In this document: one piece after another, positions 36,368 to 49,804 of the stretch
Layout of the letters: each line of letters begins with the position of its first letter
Numbering within the stretch: the stretch's first letter is position 1
Position numbers and translations under genes: made by a program
Notes under the pieces: generated by a model
Told to the model about the DNA's origin: nothing
Seen by the model: the letters and a program-made list of their open reading frames with translations, nothing else
Databases searched by the model: none
Source of the DNA: Rotaria macrura
Taxonomy: Eukaryota; Rotifera; Eurotatoria; Philodinida; Philodinidae
Assembly: GCA_900239685.1 (NCBI GenBank)
Contig: OENT01000195.1
Location: 101,404 to 165,403 of the forward strand
DNA: 64,000 bases
Direction: 5' to 3'

Positions 36368-39295
36368 GAGTATCCAGTTCGTTGGCAGTATTCCATACCT
36401 AGTTTAACGAGCTATCGAATGAAATCTATATATATTTTGTTTTATATACTCGAAACCTAATCAAATTTCCAAAAATTTGATTCTTGGAAATGGAATCATG
36501 ATCTGTAAGCAAAACTTTATCGGATTTGGAGAAAACAACAGTCGATTTAGAGATAATTGCTCAAAAAATGAGTGAAAAATATAAAACTATACAGTATAAT
36601 ACTTGATCAAGAAAAAAAGCAGACCGGCACCACTTCGCAGATCTCTAGTTTTGAGTCCGGATTACCAAAGATAGCGCTGATGTCACGCAGATGATAAAAA
36701 TTTATCTTCAAGATAGAAATCTCGATTACGTAAATTGTTCGACTATATTGATCGTTTATTGTTGAATATTCGAATAATTTAATCATGACGAAACAAATGT
36801 AGAATTTCGTTGATACATTTTTCAATGATAATAATTTGCGAGCATATCTCGCACAAAATAAGGTGTCTGTAAAAACGTTCAGAAGATATCAAAGTTGATA
36901 ACAAAGTCATGTATCGATGTTTACAGTATCGAAAATTTCCTAAATTTGATTTTTAAATCCAATTTATTGTAAATAATCAAGGCTAAACATTTACTTTTAC
37001 GGACTCACTTGCGGGTTAATCACTGACGCGGAAAATATGGCATTCAAACATTATTTATAAACTACGAATGAACAATTTTCCAATGACATATTCGACATAA
37101 TTGAATTGAGAGAATGAAAAGTTCTTATTAATCAAATGATCGATTCATAAACTTTGTTTTCGTTGAAATTCAATTTATCAACAGCACTCTTTTATACTAG
37201 TTATCTATTTGATCGCTAGAGATCATTGTTATTTAATATTCATGAAATCGGACTCCGATCGATCAATCAATTCAGAAACGATATTATACAACTACAGGTT
37301 GTTCGTGATTTGGAACTTTAATGATATTAGTAACCGATTGAAATTAGTCTTCTCTTTCATCATAGACAGGATCAATATTTCTAGTTTGGTTGGTTCAAGA
37401 TGAAGATGTTTGTGTTCGAAAAAGATTTTTACTAGGAAACATGTATTAACACGAAAAACATAGCCAAAATTTTGTTGCTACGTTTCATATAACACCGGTC
37501 TGAAGTTGGTATCTCTTTATTTCTCTTTTTATACAATCGTCGTCCATCTTGAGAAGAAATCAAAGTTTCTAAATTTTTACCATGACAGTGTCAACATATT
37601 TCTAAATTAAAACCGAATACTAATATTCCGATACAGTTATAATAGTCAACTAGATGTGTTAAATTATGCTGCAAAGTAATAATGATGAAAGAGAAATCTT
37701 CTCTGCAACTAGTAGTCTTCGTTGAAAGTTTGAATAAAACAAAAAAGATTTATCCAAAATATGGTTTTCCAATAATCTTAAGCACATTCGTATTTGAATT
37801 GTTGAACATCTGAATGTCGATGTACTTTGATGATGTTGGATCTTTTTCATTGAATGGTAGAATCCTCTACAATTTTTGATTTGTTCGATTTTGACTTATT
37901 GCAAAAAATATTCATAGTGGTTAACATTATTCGGATGAACTGATTACATACTAATCTCAATTAAAAAATGAATGAGAACTAGAACATGTGAACTACTTTT
38001 GAGCAGTTACTATTTTATCAAGAAAGCATTTACGAACACGAAATTGTTTTCTGTTCTTCATCATCTTTGATCATTTGAAAACAGTCGTTTTCAATCTTGC
38101 ATAATACATATTATGATTCTGATTCTGATTCACAGTGTCTAATCTCAAAATATATAGTTTTATTGTTCAAGACATTCTTCTTATCATTTTTCCTTGAGTT
38201 TTTGCCATAGTTTTTCTTGTCATCAACTTAATTTAAGTAAGAACATCAAACTTCTGATGAATAGAGAGGATGGAATTTTCATCCGATCTGTTTTTCTCAA
38301 CTATCCTAATCTTTTACCCTCAAAATGGTATCAGAATAGAAACAGATAGAATAACTTTATAAATAGCGTAATTATCTGCCTAGTGTGTCAATCATGTGAG
38401 CTGGAACTCTCAAATACCCATCACTTTGTGCATGGCCATTGGATTAATCAAGGAACAGTGCCGTAGAGAAAAGGCATGGAACGTCCAAGTTAGCTTTGAT
38501 TTTGTTTTGTTTGAGCACATTATTGAGTGAACAATAACAACATCTGTTCCATATTATTTAATTAATGGAAAAGAGGAAGGAAGGAACCGACCAAAATAAA
38601 TCGACAAAAAGTTCTTGTTTGTTTTTGACCTATCTTGTTACATAAGAATGCACTTTGCTTTGAGCCATATTTCAACGTCTGCAAACATTTAATTCATATT
38701 AAATATTATTTTAACTTGTCATGAACCTTGTTTCATGATACAGTTATATTAATGTTTTTCTTAATTTCTCTCAAGCTAACCGATTGCGCGACTCCATGAT
38801 CAACTATATGCTGTTAGCAAATGTAAATCACTGATTTATCAGAAAGATTTCGAAATAAATGTAATCTATCGATGAACTTAGTCATCTAATAATATACCAC
38901 AGAAATTCTAAAAGTTCTTTTTTTAAGTCTAGACGTAGGACGGTTTGTTTCGAAAAATTTGCATTCTTTCATAATTATCGACTTTGAAGACATGATTGTT
39001 CAATAGTATAGTGCGATAAAAAAAAAAGGTTGTGTTTTACCAATGGACATCCCATCAAGTTTACTACTCAAATCCAATGCTTTCCATATTTTTGGTAATC
39101 AGTCTACAAATGATCACTCCAATGATCCAGGGTTCAGGAGAAGAAGGAGGAGAGGACGACAGTTAAAGGTTAAGCATACACTTCACAAATCAGATGCAAA
39201 GTGAAAATATGCTTCATTGAATTTATTGTTTGGCTTGAAGATGATTAGTTAAGATATCAAATTTATAAACTGTTCAACAGTTTTACTGTTATTAT

Positions 39296-39301
39296 TTTAT
39301 T
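39296..39301 (-). terminator. Poly(A) signal AATAAA of GPCR copy 2
   Basis: Minus-strand AATAAA lies about 66 nt after the stop codon of the second receptor. Confidence 0.55.
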
Positions 39302-39366
39302 TTAAATTAAGCTTTTTTTTTCAATATATACATATATATTTATATATAATATGTACAACAGGCTAT

Positions 39367-42300
39367 CTACCTTTGTGTAGCTCGAAATGACCATTGATAG
39401 CGTAGTCTTTCTCGTGATTGTGATCGAATATGACAACGCAGTGTTTCAACAATAGCTTGACGAAAATTACGTGAACTATACACATATAAAAATGGGTTAA
39501 GCAGGGAATTGACATAGCCAAGCCAAAATATGATACTTTCAAGTTCACTGGGAAATTTATTTGGATGAAAAACTGATGTCGGATAATATATTGTAAATGG
39601 TAGCCAACATATAAGAAAAACAGCTAGTAGAATACCTATGGATGAAATATAATAATAAATATTATACACATAAATTCATTCATTTAGATTCTAATAATAG
39701 ACATAGACTGAAAACTGTTCGAGAGGTATTTTTTCTACGTAGTCTCATCTATTCCCTTGATGTTAAAGAGGAATCACAAGTTTTCTTTGTTAGATGTTTA
39801 TATATATGTAGTTCTGTTTTAGATTTTAAAGAAATTCGAAAGCACCAAAAACGAAATATTTCATAGAAGATTGGAGCAACTTTTTCCTAGGGGTTCTCAA
39901 CATGTAACATCACTTGTACAATCAATCTCGAAGAATGAAAAACTATTTCAAATTTTCTATTCACTCAACTTCCAAGAAATTCAAAGTTGTACACACTCCT
40001 TCATACGTACCAAGCATTCGACTAGCCTTTTGATTTCGTCTTAGACATGCTTTACGTCTTTCATGCATAAATTCTGCTATAGCACGTTGACTATAACGAC
40101 TTGAACTACGTGGTTTTAATGCATTTGATGATTCCGTTCGATGATTTAATCGACGGCGTTCATTATCCAGAGAATTTTCATATGATGAATTACGTCGTGA
40201 GATATCTGTTGCTATGACACCAACGTTACCATGATTTTCAGCTGATGATGGCGAATGTGTTTGACTTCGCTCTTTTGTGTGATGATTAGGATATGTATTT
40301 CCATTTTGTTGACTATTAGCAAGTCTTCGATGTTGATCTTCAATCGGTGTTTTATTCGTTAGTGTCTGTGTCAGTATTGATTGTCGATAATAATAACATG
40401 ATTCATAATGAATGGTAGGCAATGACAATCGGTAAGAATTGACGTATGCTCGAACAAATTGTTGTTTTTCTCCTTTGTTCATAGTTAAATCACTGTTTAA
40501 TTTCTTATCGTCAATAATTTCAGTGAAAGAACGTTTTTCTTTTTTGAACGGTGCCGTTGTCATTTTTCGAAATAAATGACGTTGTGAAACTGATGACGAT
40601 GATAATAATAATCCTCTACCCATGACTAGATTTGTTTGTGTGCCTGGAACAGTTGAATTACATCGTCGTTTCAAACCAATAATATGATGATAATCATTTG
40701 AATTTCTTCGACTGTTTTCAATTTCGTGTATTGTCAATTGTTTTTCATTAGTCGGTAAAGATTTTTTTCCACTTGAATTATTCATTCGATTTCTTTGAAA
40801 ATATTTATTAAAACGAGAACGAATCGATGAAATCGGCGTTGTTGATGTTGTTGCATTACTATGTTTACTATTTCGTGGAGAACCATCCAAATGTGATGTT
40901 GCCGTAATAGCTGGTGGTTTCAAATCATTACCAGATGAACCATAGTTGATTGTATCGCACGTATCTTTAATCTAAGAAAAGCGATAGTATTAATATCATC
41001 AATTACTAGTTTATACAGATATTCATAGAGATGACAGCAGCTAGTGGAATTTATTTATTTGGGATTTATTGGAACTTATTAATAAGTTCCTAAGCATGTT
41101 GAAATAGATCTCAAATAGTTCCTGACTGAATATATATGATATGGGTGAAAGTATGTATGTGGGTGTGAGTATACTGAAATATCATCATAATTAATAAATC
41201 ATCAATAGATAAGCCTCAGTTGGTCCTCATTTTTCAGTTCGGTGAAGATCGACTATTCTTCGAATTAGAATATCAAAAAAGAATATGTTTGAAAACGTTC
41301 TTTTCGACAACATCGGATGCTAATTATACAGACTGATCTAGCATGAAAATTGATAGCTTTTGTATGGTTGAAGTTTATTCTTGTCTGTTATTTAGTGTTA
41401 CATGTCATATGTTTTGCTAATTGAGACTTGGTTTAGTCTGTGACTATTTTATGAAACTGACAGCTCGAACATATCCTAAACTATTACAATTTATAATTAG
41501 AACACCCCACACGGTTCCGAGTAGCATCTCGAGTCAAGTGAGTTTTGATGATAATTATTCAATTTCGGAGTAGTTAAAAGTATTTTTAGCATGTCGGTTA
41601 CTCAAGATGTTACAAGATATGATGATGGTGTGCTCGGTAAATATTTGATTTCTTTCATTTGAAAAAACATTTTAATTATCAAACGACGAAGTATAGATAC
41701 TGTTAAGTATTTTTTGCACCGAACGACAGGGTTCTTCTGGCTAAATTTTGTATCCAATCTTTCTTAGGCAATCACGCCTTATAGAAAACATCGGATAACA
41801 TATGTGAATTATTTTTAAATGACTCAACACATGTTAATCAACTGTAATAATAATTAGAAGTAGCAGCAATCGAAAAAATGGCGATTCATGCGCACTGTTA
41901 CTACATGTTTCTTGATTAGTATGTAAGTACACGCTATTAAATTACCTCATATGTTTCAATTTTCTAGACTATGTTTTGCAGATATTATGTATTTTTAATT
42001 AGTTAATTTAATCTTCGTTTGAGACAGTAAACTTTATCGAAACGATTCTTACTGATTGACAATAAATGAGCTTGAGAGTGCTCAGGGGAAATTTGAATAC
42101 AGAGATTTAGGATCATCCTGATTATGACGAACATATTGCTTTGAGACATTAAATTTCGATTCGTGCTTCTATTTTCTTATGGCTTCACGAATAGTTTCTT
42201 AAAATTAGAGCATAATTTTATCCTATTCACAAGTATTAACAACACTCAATCTTATGTCATTTTCTTTTGATGAATGAAGATTTGGTTTTCATGTAACTCG

Positions 42301-43326
42301 CTTTCTTTCAATGTCCTTAATAATACAATGCTGAAACGACAATATGCTATTTCTCTGAAACGTTAAGAAAATTTTCTCAGATGCAATGCCATAAGCATAT
42401 TTATCATTGACTCAACTATTCACATTCAATGTTCTGTTGATGACATGTTCATATCTTCAATCTATATATGCATTTTTCGTCACGTCATTAAATTGACTTA
42501 CTAAGACTTCGATGTTTTTTATATTCACTATGATTCTTGAGTAACAACCCAACATAAATAAAAGTGGGATGTAATAGAAAAATGCACATAACAAAACAAT
42601 GATCCATGGTGGCGCTGGATGAGCACATATTGGCTCTTTCTGTCTATAATAATGTGATGCAAAAATGGAACCTGGCCATATAGCAAATGGAATAGCCCAT
42701 GAACTGATTATAAATACGAGTACAGACGAATGAGAACGATTGCGTAGATGAAAGTAGGGTGCTATGAAAAAAACAAAAACAAAAGCAAAGTAAACAAAAA
42801 GAGATTCGATAAAGAAAACAATAGAAGAATACCAGTCAATGCCCAATATCTATCCAAGGCCATCGAAGCAAGTGTGAGGAACGAGGCGGTTGAACATGTA
42901 AAATCAATTGACATCCAGATGTAACATAGACGATAATCAAATGGCCAACGTAAATGCAACGAGTGTACGGTCATCAGCGGCATGACACATAGTCCAACGA
43001 AAAAGTCGGCGAGACACAAACTTACAATAAAATAATCGGAATAGGATCGNGCACGAAGACGAAACTTTATTGAAACCAACACGAGACCGTTACCTATGAA
43101 AAGAAAGTTAAGAGTAAGAGCATATACACAGATTTTTCTATTGTTCACTCATGATGACTTTCTTAAGAAATTCATTCAACAAGACACCCTGGTTGACATA
43201 CAAACCTAATACAGTAAAGATGGTTATTAAGCCGCATACAACAAGTATGGTAATTGTTCTAAACGACCACATCAATCTATCGACAGAACTATGTTCAGTA
43301 GTAGTATTACTCGTGTTCATATTCAT
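39367..43326 (-). CDS. Class A aminergic-type GPCR, copy 2
   Basis: Paralogue of the receptor at 24188-27457 with the same five-exon structure: 43206-43326, 42833-43093, 42502-42761, 40011-40971, 39367-39635, about 623 residues. All landmarks are kept: GNGLVLV, LADFFVG, the TM3 Asp in WMSID, LDRY, ICWLP and NSLLNPFLYVY. Exons 1-3 differ from copy 1 by only a few bases (for example Arg to Cys and Leu to Phe in exon 2). Loop 3 and the tail are clearly diverged, although both ends of loop 3 (KDTCDT, and SRYSQRAIAEFMHER before TM6) are conserved. An N at 43050 leaves one exon-2 codon ambiguous. One tail Cys of copy 1 is Arg here (ETLRCH). The gene looks intact; the ligand is unknown. Confidence 0.88.
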
Positions 43327-45387
43327 GGAAGTCTTTTAAGGAATTTATTGATGGGTTTGTTTTTGTTCTGTTTCTTTAAATTAAAATCATCATATAATAT
43401 GAATCGTAGGATTCTACAGAGATCATTAGTTTAATAATGGAATCTTGCTGAATGGTAATTATACCATTGACATATATTTATATATATTGCTTGATTACCA
43501 GCCCAAGTAATAGAAATGCTGATCACAATAGGGGACGGATGTTGACTATTAGTCCATCTAAAAAAGACAAAATTATTTTAAGAAAGTGATTTCAAAGAAG
43601 AAACTAATCTAGGGATTCATGGAATGTGTTAAGGTGGAAAATGACTGATTGAAATAAAATGCAATAAATATGTTGATGTACAGAAAATAAGTCAATATAA
43701 GAACTCATAGTAGATACGAAGCGGTATTAAGCATTAGCATTACGCAAAATTTCACTTCTTCTCATAGATCTTCTTCGTTTTGACTAATCGACATTTTTCG
43801 AGTGATGATGATTTTCTTGGAAAGGAAAAACATGACATCGGCTACTCGAGAAGACATGGATTAACAGTTGTAAGATGAATAACTGAAATTCATCATGTTA
43901 CTCAATGAATCAATTTTACATTCAATGGAGAAAACAAGAAAAGAAAAGAAATAAGCATGAAAAAACAAAAGTATAGAAAAATAAAACCATACTTTCTCCG
44001 TGTATATTATCAAGGTGTTCTTACTTATAGAAAAACACTGTTTGGTTGTGTTTCCGGTTATTTCGCAAACAAAAAAAATAATCATCTATTCGTTGTAAGT
44101 CGACAAGTATGCTTTCTAAATACCAATGATAAATCATTTAAATGAATTGTGCTCGCCTTTTACGTTCGACACTTGCTTTATAGGTCTTTGATTGTGAAAA
44201 TTTTCTGTTATCTTATCAAAAGATTGATTTCCAAACATCACTAATGAATCGAGTTTATCTTCTAAAGATATAAGAAAACAGCACATGTAGTTGTTCCGTC
44301 TTTTCTATCATCTACAAATATGTGGCATCTCATTGATAATGTATATCATCGTCGTGTGATTTTCACTATCAACTTTCAAATGCTGATGACAAGGTTTGTT
44401 TTCCTCACCTGTGTTTTTTTTTACAGTTAGATGAGTGTTACTAGGCTAATTAATAATAGCCTATCCAAGCATTTCTTTTCTCTCATATCTACGACAAGTC
44501 GATGATAAAAGAAAAAAAAAACTACGTAGTCACTACGAACACAATTCAATTAAATGTATATTTGTTCTTCTCGTAGGAAATGGGATAAAACAAAGTAAAT
44601 TGACGTAGTTTTAACAAAAGAAAAACAAATTCATCAATAATCTTGTACGAAGAGTAACTTTCTACTATACTGTCTGTACTAGAGTCGTTTAATAACAACT
44701 GAAAAGTCCCTGAAGTACAAGAAAACTAGTTACGAGTAATAAAATATGCGTAGTAAGTTTCTTTAATGAAGTAATACTTACGTTTCATGAATATGAATAA
44801 TGAAATACTTTCTAGAATTTTTGAGAGTATCTGACAATTGAAAGAAATGTAGACAAGAAGAAATAAATACCCGAAAAGAAAACTACTTGCTTATGCGTGT
44901 CTGAAACGAGAAGCGGATGTCGAATTAATTGTAAAAATGATAATACTAAATCTGCATTAACGATTTCATTCGTTCATCATATTACTACGTATTTCGCTAG
45001 ATACGATACATACCGTCATAAAAAAAAATTAATTAAAATAAACATCAATCAACATATATTGTTCTAATAAAATTATGTGAACATTGTTCTCGTTCGATTT
45101 GAAATGTGCTATATTTTGTAAATAAAAATATCTATTAATATAAAAGTTCGTTTTCTTCATGTAACTATGAGTTTTATCAATTAAATTTGAATACTATTCA
45201 TATTCTACAAATTGAAATGATCTATTTAGTAGCAGAAAGTGACTTATTATCATCGTTATGTTTATGTGTATGTGTGTGTCTAGGAAGACTAGATGTTTGA
45301 ATACTTATTTAGTTTGTTAGCAAATAATGATGATTGAAAGAAATGAGAAAATATGACTAAGAAAAAGGATGATGTATTGAGAATGAT

Positions 45388-45395
45388 TGACGTCA
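45388..45395. promoter_or_regulatory. CRE-like palindrome TGACGTCA in conserved upstream DNA
   Basis: A perfect TGACGTCA follows a block (45316-45385) well conserved with 29932-30006 upstream of the other receptor, where the site is the half-conserved GACGTCA (30010-30016). In animals this is the CREB/ATF binding site. It lies 2 kb upstream of the start, so its use is only an inference. Confidence 0.35.
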
Positions 45396-45638
45396 TACGA
45401 TGTCTGCATTCATTCTGTTATCTGAACCATTACTATTCAATCATCTTCGTTCCTCACATCGCTTCATTTATTTCCTGTTAGTTTTACTCAATGTTGAGGG
45501 AAAATCCAAGATTATCGGTGATCAAGTCGATCCTTTATAATCCATTATGATGTTAAAGTGTAGTCAGATGAATAAGAAACTATGATATTGTTTTGCGTGA
45601 ATTGATTCAACAACGAAGAACAGCATACTTGGTTTTTA

Positions 45639-45674
45639 TGCTGCTGCTGCTGCTGCAAAAAAAAAAAAAAAAAG
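45639..45674. repeat. CTG trinucleotide run followed by poly-A
   Basis: About five to six GCTG units run directly into an A tract of about 18 bases. It is a simple sequence and could be the tail of a retro-insertion, but no source sequence is recognised. Confidence 0.6.
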
Positions 45675-48600
45675 CATATGTCTAAACATACTTCAAAGCA
45701 AACTAATCCGTTGTGTTAGCTCTAATATGAATAATTGAAATGGACAAGAAAATAGAGAGAGAAGAAAAAAATTATATTCAAAACATCATGGCAATCTTTT
45801 TACTTAACCGATTAAAACAAACCATTAGACACATCTTTTTCTATCTTTACACTTAATTGTATGAGACATGAATGTATTCAGATATTCACATACTTGAATC
45901 AAGAATGCTTGGTATCATTAAGATGACACTTGTTTTGTCATGACGATTCTAGCCATGGAGAATTCTGTAGAACATCATTTCATGTCGAAATTATTTACAT
46001 AAAAGAATCGTTCGACATTTAAAGATCTTTTCTTTGACATTTAATTAGAAAACATGCATATCATAGTTCAATTCGATCAAAATGGCACATACTCAAACAG
46101 AAGATCTATGTCGTTCGTTTGTTTATGAATGAATCATTAAACAAACGAGCATATTCACAATACGTAGCGTTATTCATAGTAAATCTATAATTTATTATTA
46201 TACACATGGATTGTCTCTTGATTGATGTATGGATAAAATAAAATAGAATTTAATTCAATTCATATTTTTCTAAATGAGAATACGTCACGTAAAAGAAATA
46301 TGTTATCTACATTTGTCACACGACTTATGAATGTTAATGTCAGTTGTATTGAAGAGTATTACAATTATCATATTAGAAACAATGAAAGTCTTTTAAACTT
46401 AATTCAACTTTAAATATTTTTTTTCAAAATTCATACACGAAATTTCATAATTTATCATAAAGTTTGTTTGAATATAGATCTGAAAATTAATCTATGGTCG
46501 TTTGTTGATGAAGATCAAAAATTAGCATGTTTTGATTGCATCATTTAAAATTGCCGTGCATGCATAAACTATGATTTCATTTGAATGAAAACTAAAATTA
46601 AATACAAAAGATTTACATATCTTTTCTTTTTTTCATCGATTTAGTAAAATAATAAAATATGAGTATATGTTCATGTCTCTCGGTTGTCTCGACATATGAA
46701 AATCGATGTTTTTATGAATGGATTCAAAAATTTATTTTAATGAATAACTTCATTGTATTCAAAGAAATTTTTAAATTGTTTTCCTTTTAAAACTAATAAT
46801 AAACGTGACCATGATGTTTGAAATATGCCAAGAAAATCGACAATACTCAACTTTCTTTTTTTTTGTTTTTCATTCTTTCGAATACCATGATATCTTTTGT
46901 ACGAAAATGTCGTTGTGTTTATTTTAATGTTTTCAACAACTATCAATCAACGTTATGAAAGACGGTCGACATTGTTCCATTGTACGTTATAATTACTCAT
47001 TGGAATGTTTGACAACTATTGATGAAAATCTTATATACAAACATGATTAGGGTAACAATGCCTAGCTATAAATAGATTATAAAAGCATCACTTAAATTCA
47101 TGCATGTTATGGTTGTGTTTCCTTAATTTTATAAAGAAATTTTTTCTTGGCCTAGATTTGATAGAAAACAAATGACCCGTAACCTGTTTTAAGAGGTTGT
47201 TTGTGACAAAATTTTCTTTTCTAAAATTTCAATACTAAACTTATCTATGGTACGGACAGAATTCTAATATTTGTTTGTCACTGAAATGAAAGATTCATAC
47301 ACGGCACGAAATCGTGAATGCGTGTATATGATTGCAAATGTCAATTGTTCTATCTCTTATCAAGCTTCTTTAAATCAGATAATAATAAATTTTTGAATCT
47401 CATTCATCTATCTTAAGATTGCTACTAAAATAACTGATGATGAATCTAAATTATGCTTCATCTTAGAAGAAAAACTTTCGTCTGTTCTTTATTCATCCTT
47501 TGTTTTTGATCTATATAAAATGTCATGCAAAACTTTTCCGATGAATTGATGACTACGTCATGGATGACTTTCAGTCACACGAGAAAATAATTATAGTATG
47601 TATATGCATGTACCAAATAAAACTTGTAAGACTACAGCTTATATGATTCCAAAACATTCATCACTCGATTAAAGAAACTATTAATTGTTAACATGTTGTT
47701 ATCTGAACATTTACACTTCGTATACTTCATCAATTTTCGTCAACGAGACTTCAGTTATGTTCACGGCACATGTTTTGAGAGAGAGAGAAAAAAAAAATTC
47801 TTCTTTGATTCAACTTGCTACGACGAATCTATGTTGTAACTAATGCATCGAATAAAAAAGAACATAGTTACCTCAAACATGACGTTGGTAGGACTGAATA
47901 AAGAAGACTTCATTTATCTATTGAATTTTGTAAAGAGAAATAAAAGTCTTTGAACCCTATTCTTAATTCAAATACAGAATAATTATTATCATTCAATGTC
48001 GATGATTTATTTAATTTCTTTTTAATACATCATAGAAGAATTTTCTATTTACATTAATAATTTATCTATGGGAATTCTCACTCGACAGTAGAATTAATCC
48101 TTTGACATCGAAACTCTGGTACGAGAATTCCTCATTTTATTTTCTAACTATCATACACAGATCGTTGTAATGTACTATGCGTAATCAGAATATGTCAAGA
48201 ATGTTTTTGCTTTTGTCTTGAAAGTTATTTTGAAATGCAAAAAGAAAGAAATTTCCACTTATGAATTAAATCAAACAGAGTTCAATTCTAAGTAACAGTA
48301 AGAGTACTTATGTTTGTTTCAACTACTACAACGTTGGTATTGAACCAAAAAGTGCATTGCTTTATTTGAAAAAGCAGAGAAAAAAAACGGACTGTTGTGA
48401 CGACAAAAAAGTTTCTTCTCAAGATTTTTACTGAATCGAGGGTTAACACAGGGCTATATCTTAAAGAGTAGATGATCGTGTCTCATTTCCAATTAGTCTA
48501 TGATATATATATATATATTACACTGTGTTGACAATGTAAATTAGGAGCTGATCATTTTTTCTGAATGACTCATTCGCAAGTATTCTGATGCACGTTATGA

Positions 48601-49199
48601 TATGAATTATTAATGTTTTTATTTAAAATCGGTATTCAAACTATAAATAGTTCAGAAAAGTACAGATTTTAATGTCATATTTATTTCAATGCTTGTTAAA
48701 GAACGTCCTTCATTAGTACTTGTTCAATTTTCAATATGTTGATGACAAGGTTCGAATTGAAAAAATGTCGAAGAAATACGAGAAACAAAAATTAAATATA
48801 TTGTCTATTGAACAAAAAATTGGAAATTTTCATCATATTCTACATTGTTCTACGAGTTGATTGTTTTAGTTCAATGGAAGAAGATTTACATTCTATATAT
48901 TCATTTTTAACTATAAAAACATAGGTATAGATCTTAATGAAAAGAAGATTCGAACATTTTTCAATGTCATTGTTTGTGTTTTTGTTGATTTCAGGATGTG
49001 ATAATCGAGATACACTATATACTATAATGATTATTATTGATTTTATCGATTTCATACTATTCCATAAATGAGGAATATACTATAATTGTATCTAGTGATT
49101 TGTTCAAATTTCGTTATTTATCATCGTTTGTCATATTACTTAACACTGAATAGAATAATTTGATTAAGAAAAACACTACGAAAATAAACGTAATTCAAG

Positions 49200-49804
49200 T
49201 TTAAGGGGATCCCCCCTTTCCTGAGCCAAAAAAAATTTTTTTCGGATTTTTGTTTTTCATGTTTAGGTTTATCAAGGTCCCCTCTTTGTGTGCTATAAAA
49301 ATCAGGGCCATCCGAGGTCAATAGGTCTCTGGAAAACCAAGGTTTTTGGCAAGATCTGTGGAAAAACAATTTTTCCAATTTTTTAATGTTTTCATTCCTA
49401 ACGATGTTTCGTCATATTTTCTTTTCTGTTCTAATAGTTATATTTTTTCTACAAGTTTTTTTCATTTTTCTCGAAACTAATTTTTTGGGTTTAAAAAACC
49501 AATTTTCCGCCTTTTTCTTCGCCATTTCAAGTCCGATCCGGCTGAAATTTTTTTGGTGAGGCTTCAAGTGATTTGGGTTGAACGTTTTTTTCTTTTCGAT
49601 ACCTTCTACCAATCAAGTTTGGCAGGCTTCGCAAAATTTTTAGGATCCAAAAAACCTAGAGATTTTGCGAAGTGCTCAGTATTTTGGTTCTCCAGCCTGA
49701 AGTATTTGGAATTTTNNNNNNNNNNNNNNNNNNNNNNNNNNNNNNNNNNNNNNNNNTTCGGCCGTTTCTTAGAAACGCCGGAAAGGAGGGGGGGTCCCCT
49801 TAAA
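49200..49804. mobile_element. TTAA-bounded element with internal assembly gap
   Basis: The left end is TTTAAGGGGATCCCCCCTTT and the right end, reverse-complemented, is TTTAAGGGGACCCCCCCTCC: an inverted repeat flanked by TTAA on both sides. A run of 41 N (49716-49756) interrupts the element, so its full length is unknown. The interior is rich in T runs and phrases such as AGGCTTCGCAAAATTTT. Frames that cross the gap are not meaningful. Confidence 0.6.

Larger units (their letters stand above)
28196..39366. other. Long gene-poor region upstream of GPCR copy 1
   Basis: About 11 kb without a convincing gene on either strand; frames are short and unlike known proteins. 28196-31250 aligns with 43600-46610 as part of the duplication. 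It contains a TTAA-bounded element (32691-33466), a stem-loop (36298-36367) and somewhat GC-richer patches near 35690-35850 and 36620-36690. The rest is AT-rich with no structure I can name. Confidence 0.55.
39340..46610. repeat. Segmental duplication, unit 2 (GPCR plus upstream DNA)
   Basis: Partner of 24130-31250. It ends near 39340 at the 3' side of the receptor gene and becomes unalignable beyond about 46610. The R-SNARE gene next to unit 1 is not repeated here. Confidence 0.8.

Noticed and set aside
35696..36825. Several 60-70 codon frames and GC-richer patches
   Set aside because: No protein similarity; at most remnants of old insertions.
43861..44145. Overlapping short frames upstream of GPCR copy 2
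   Set aside because: Not conserved in the paralogous region upstream of copy 1 and without known similarity.
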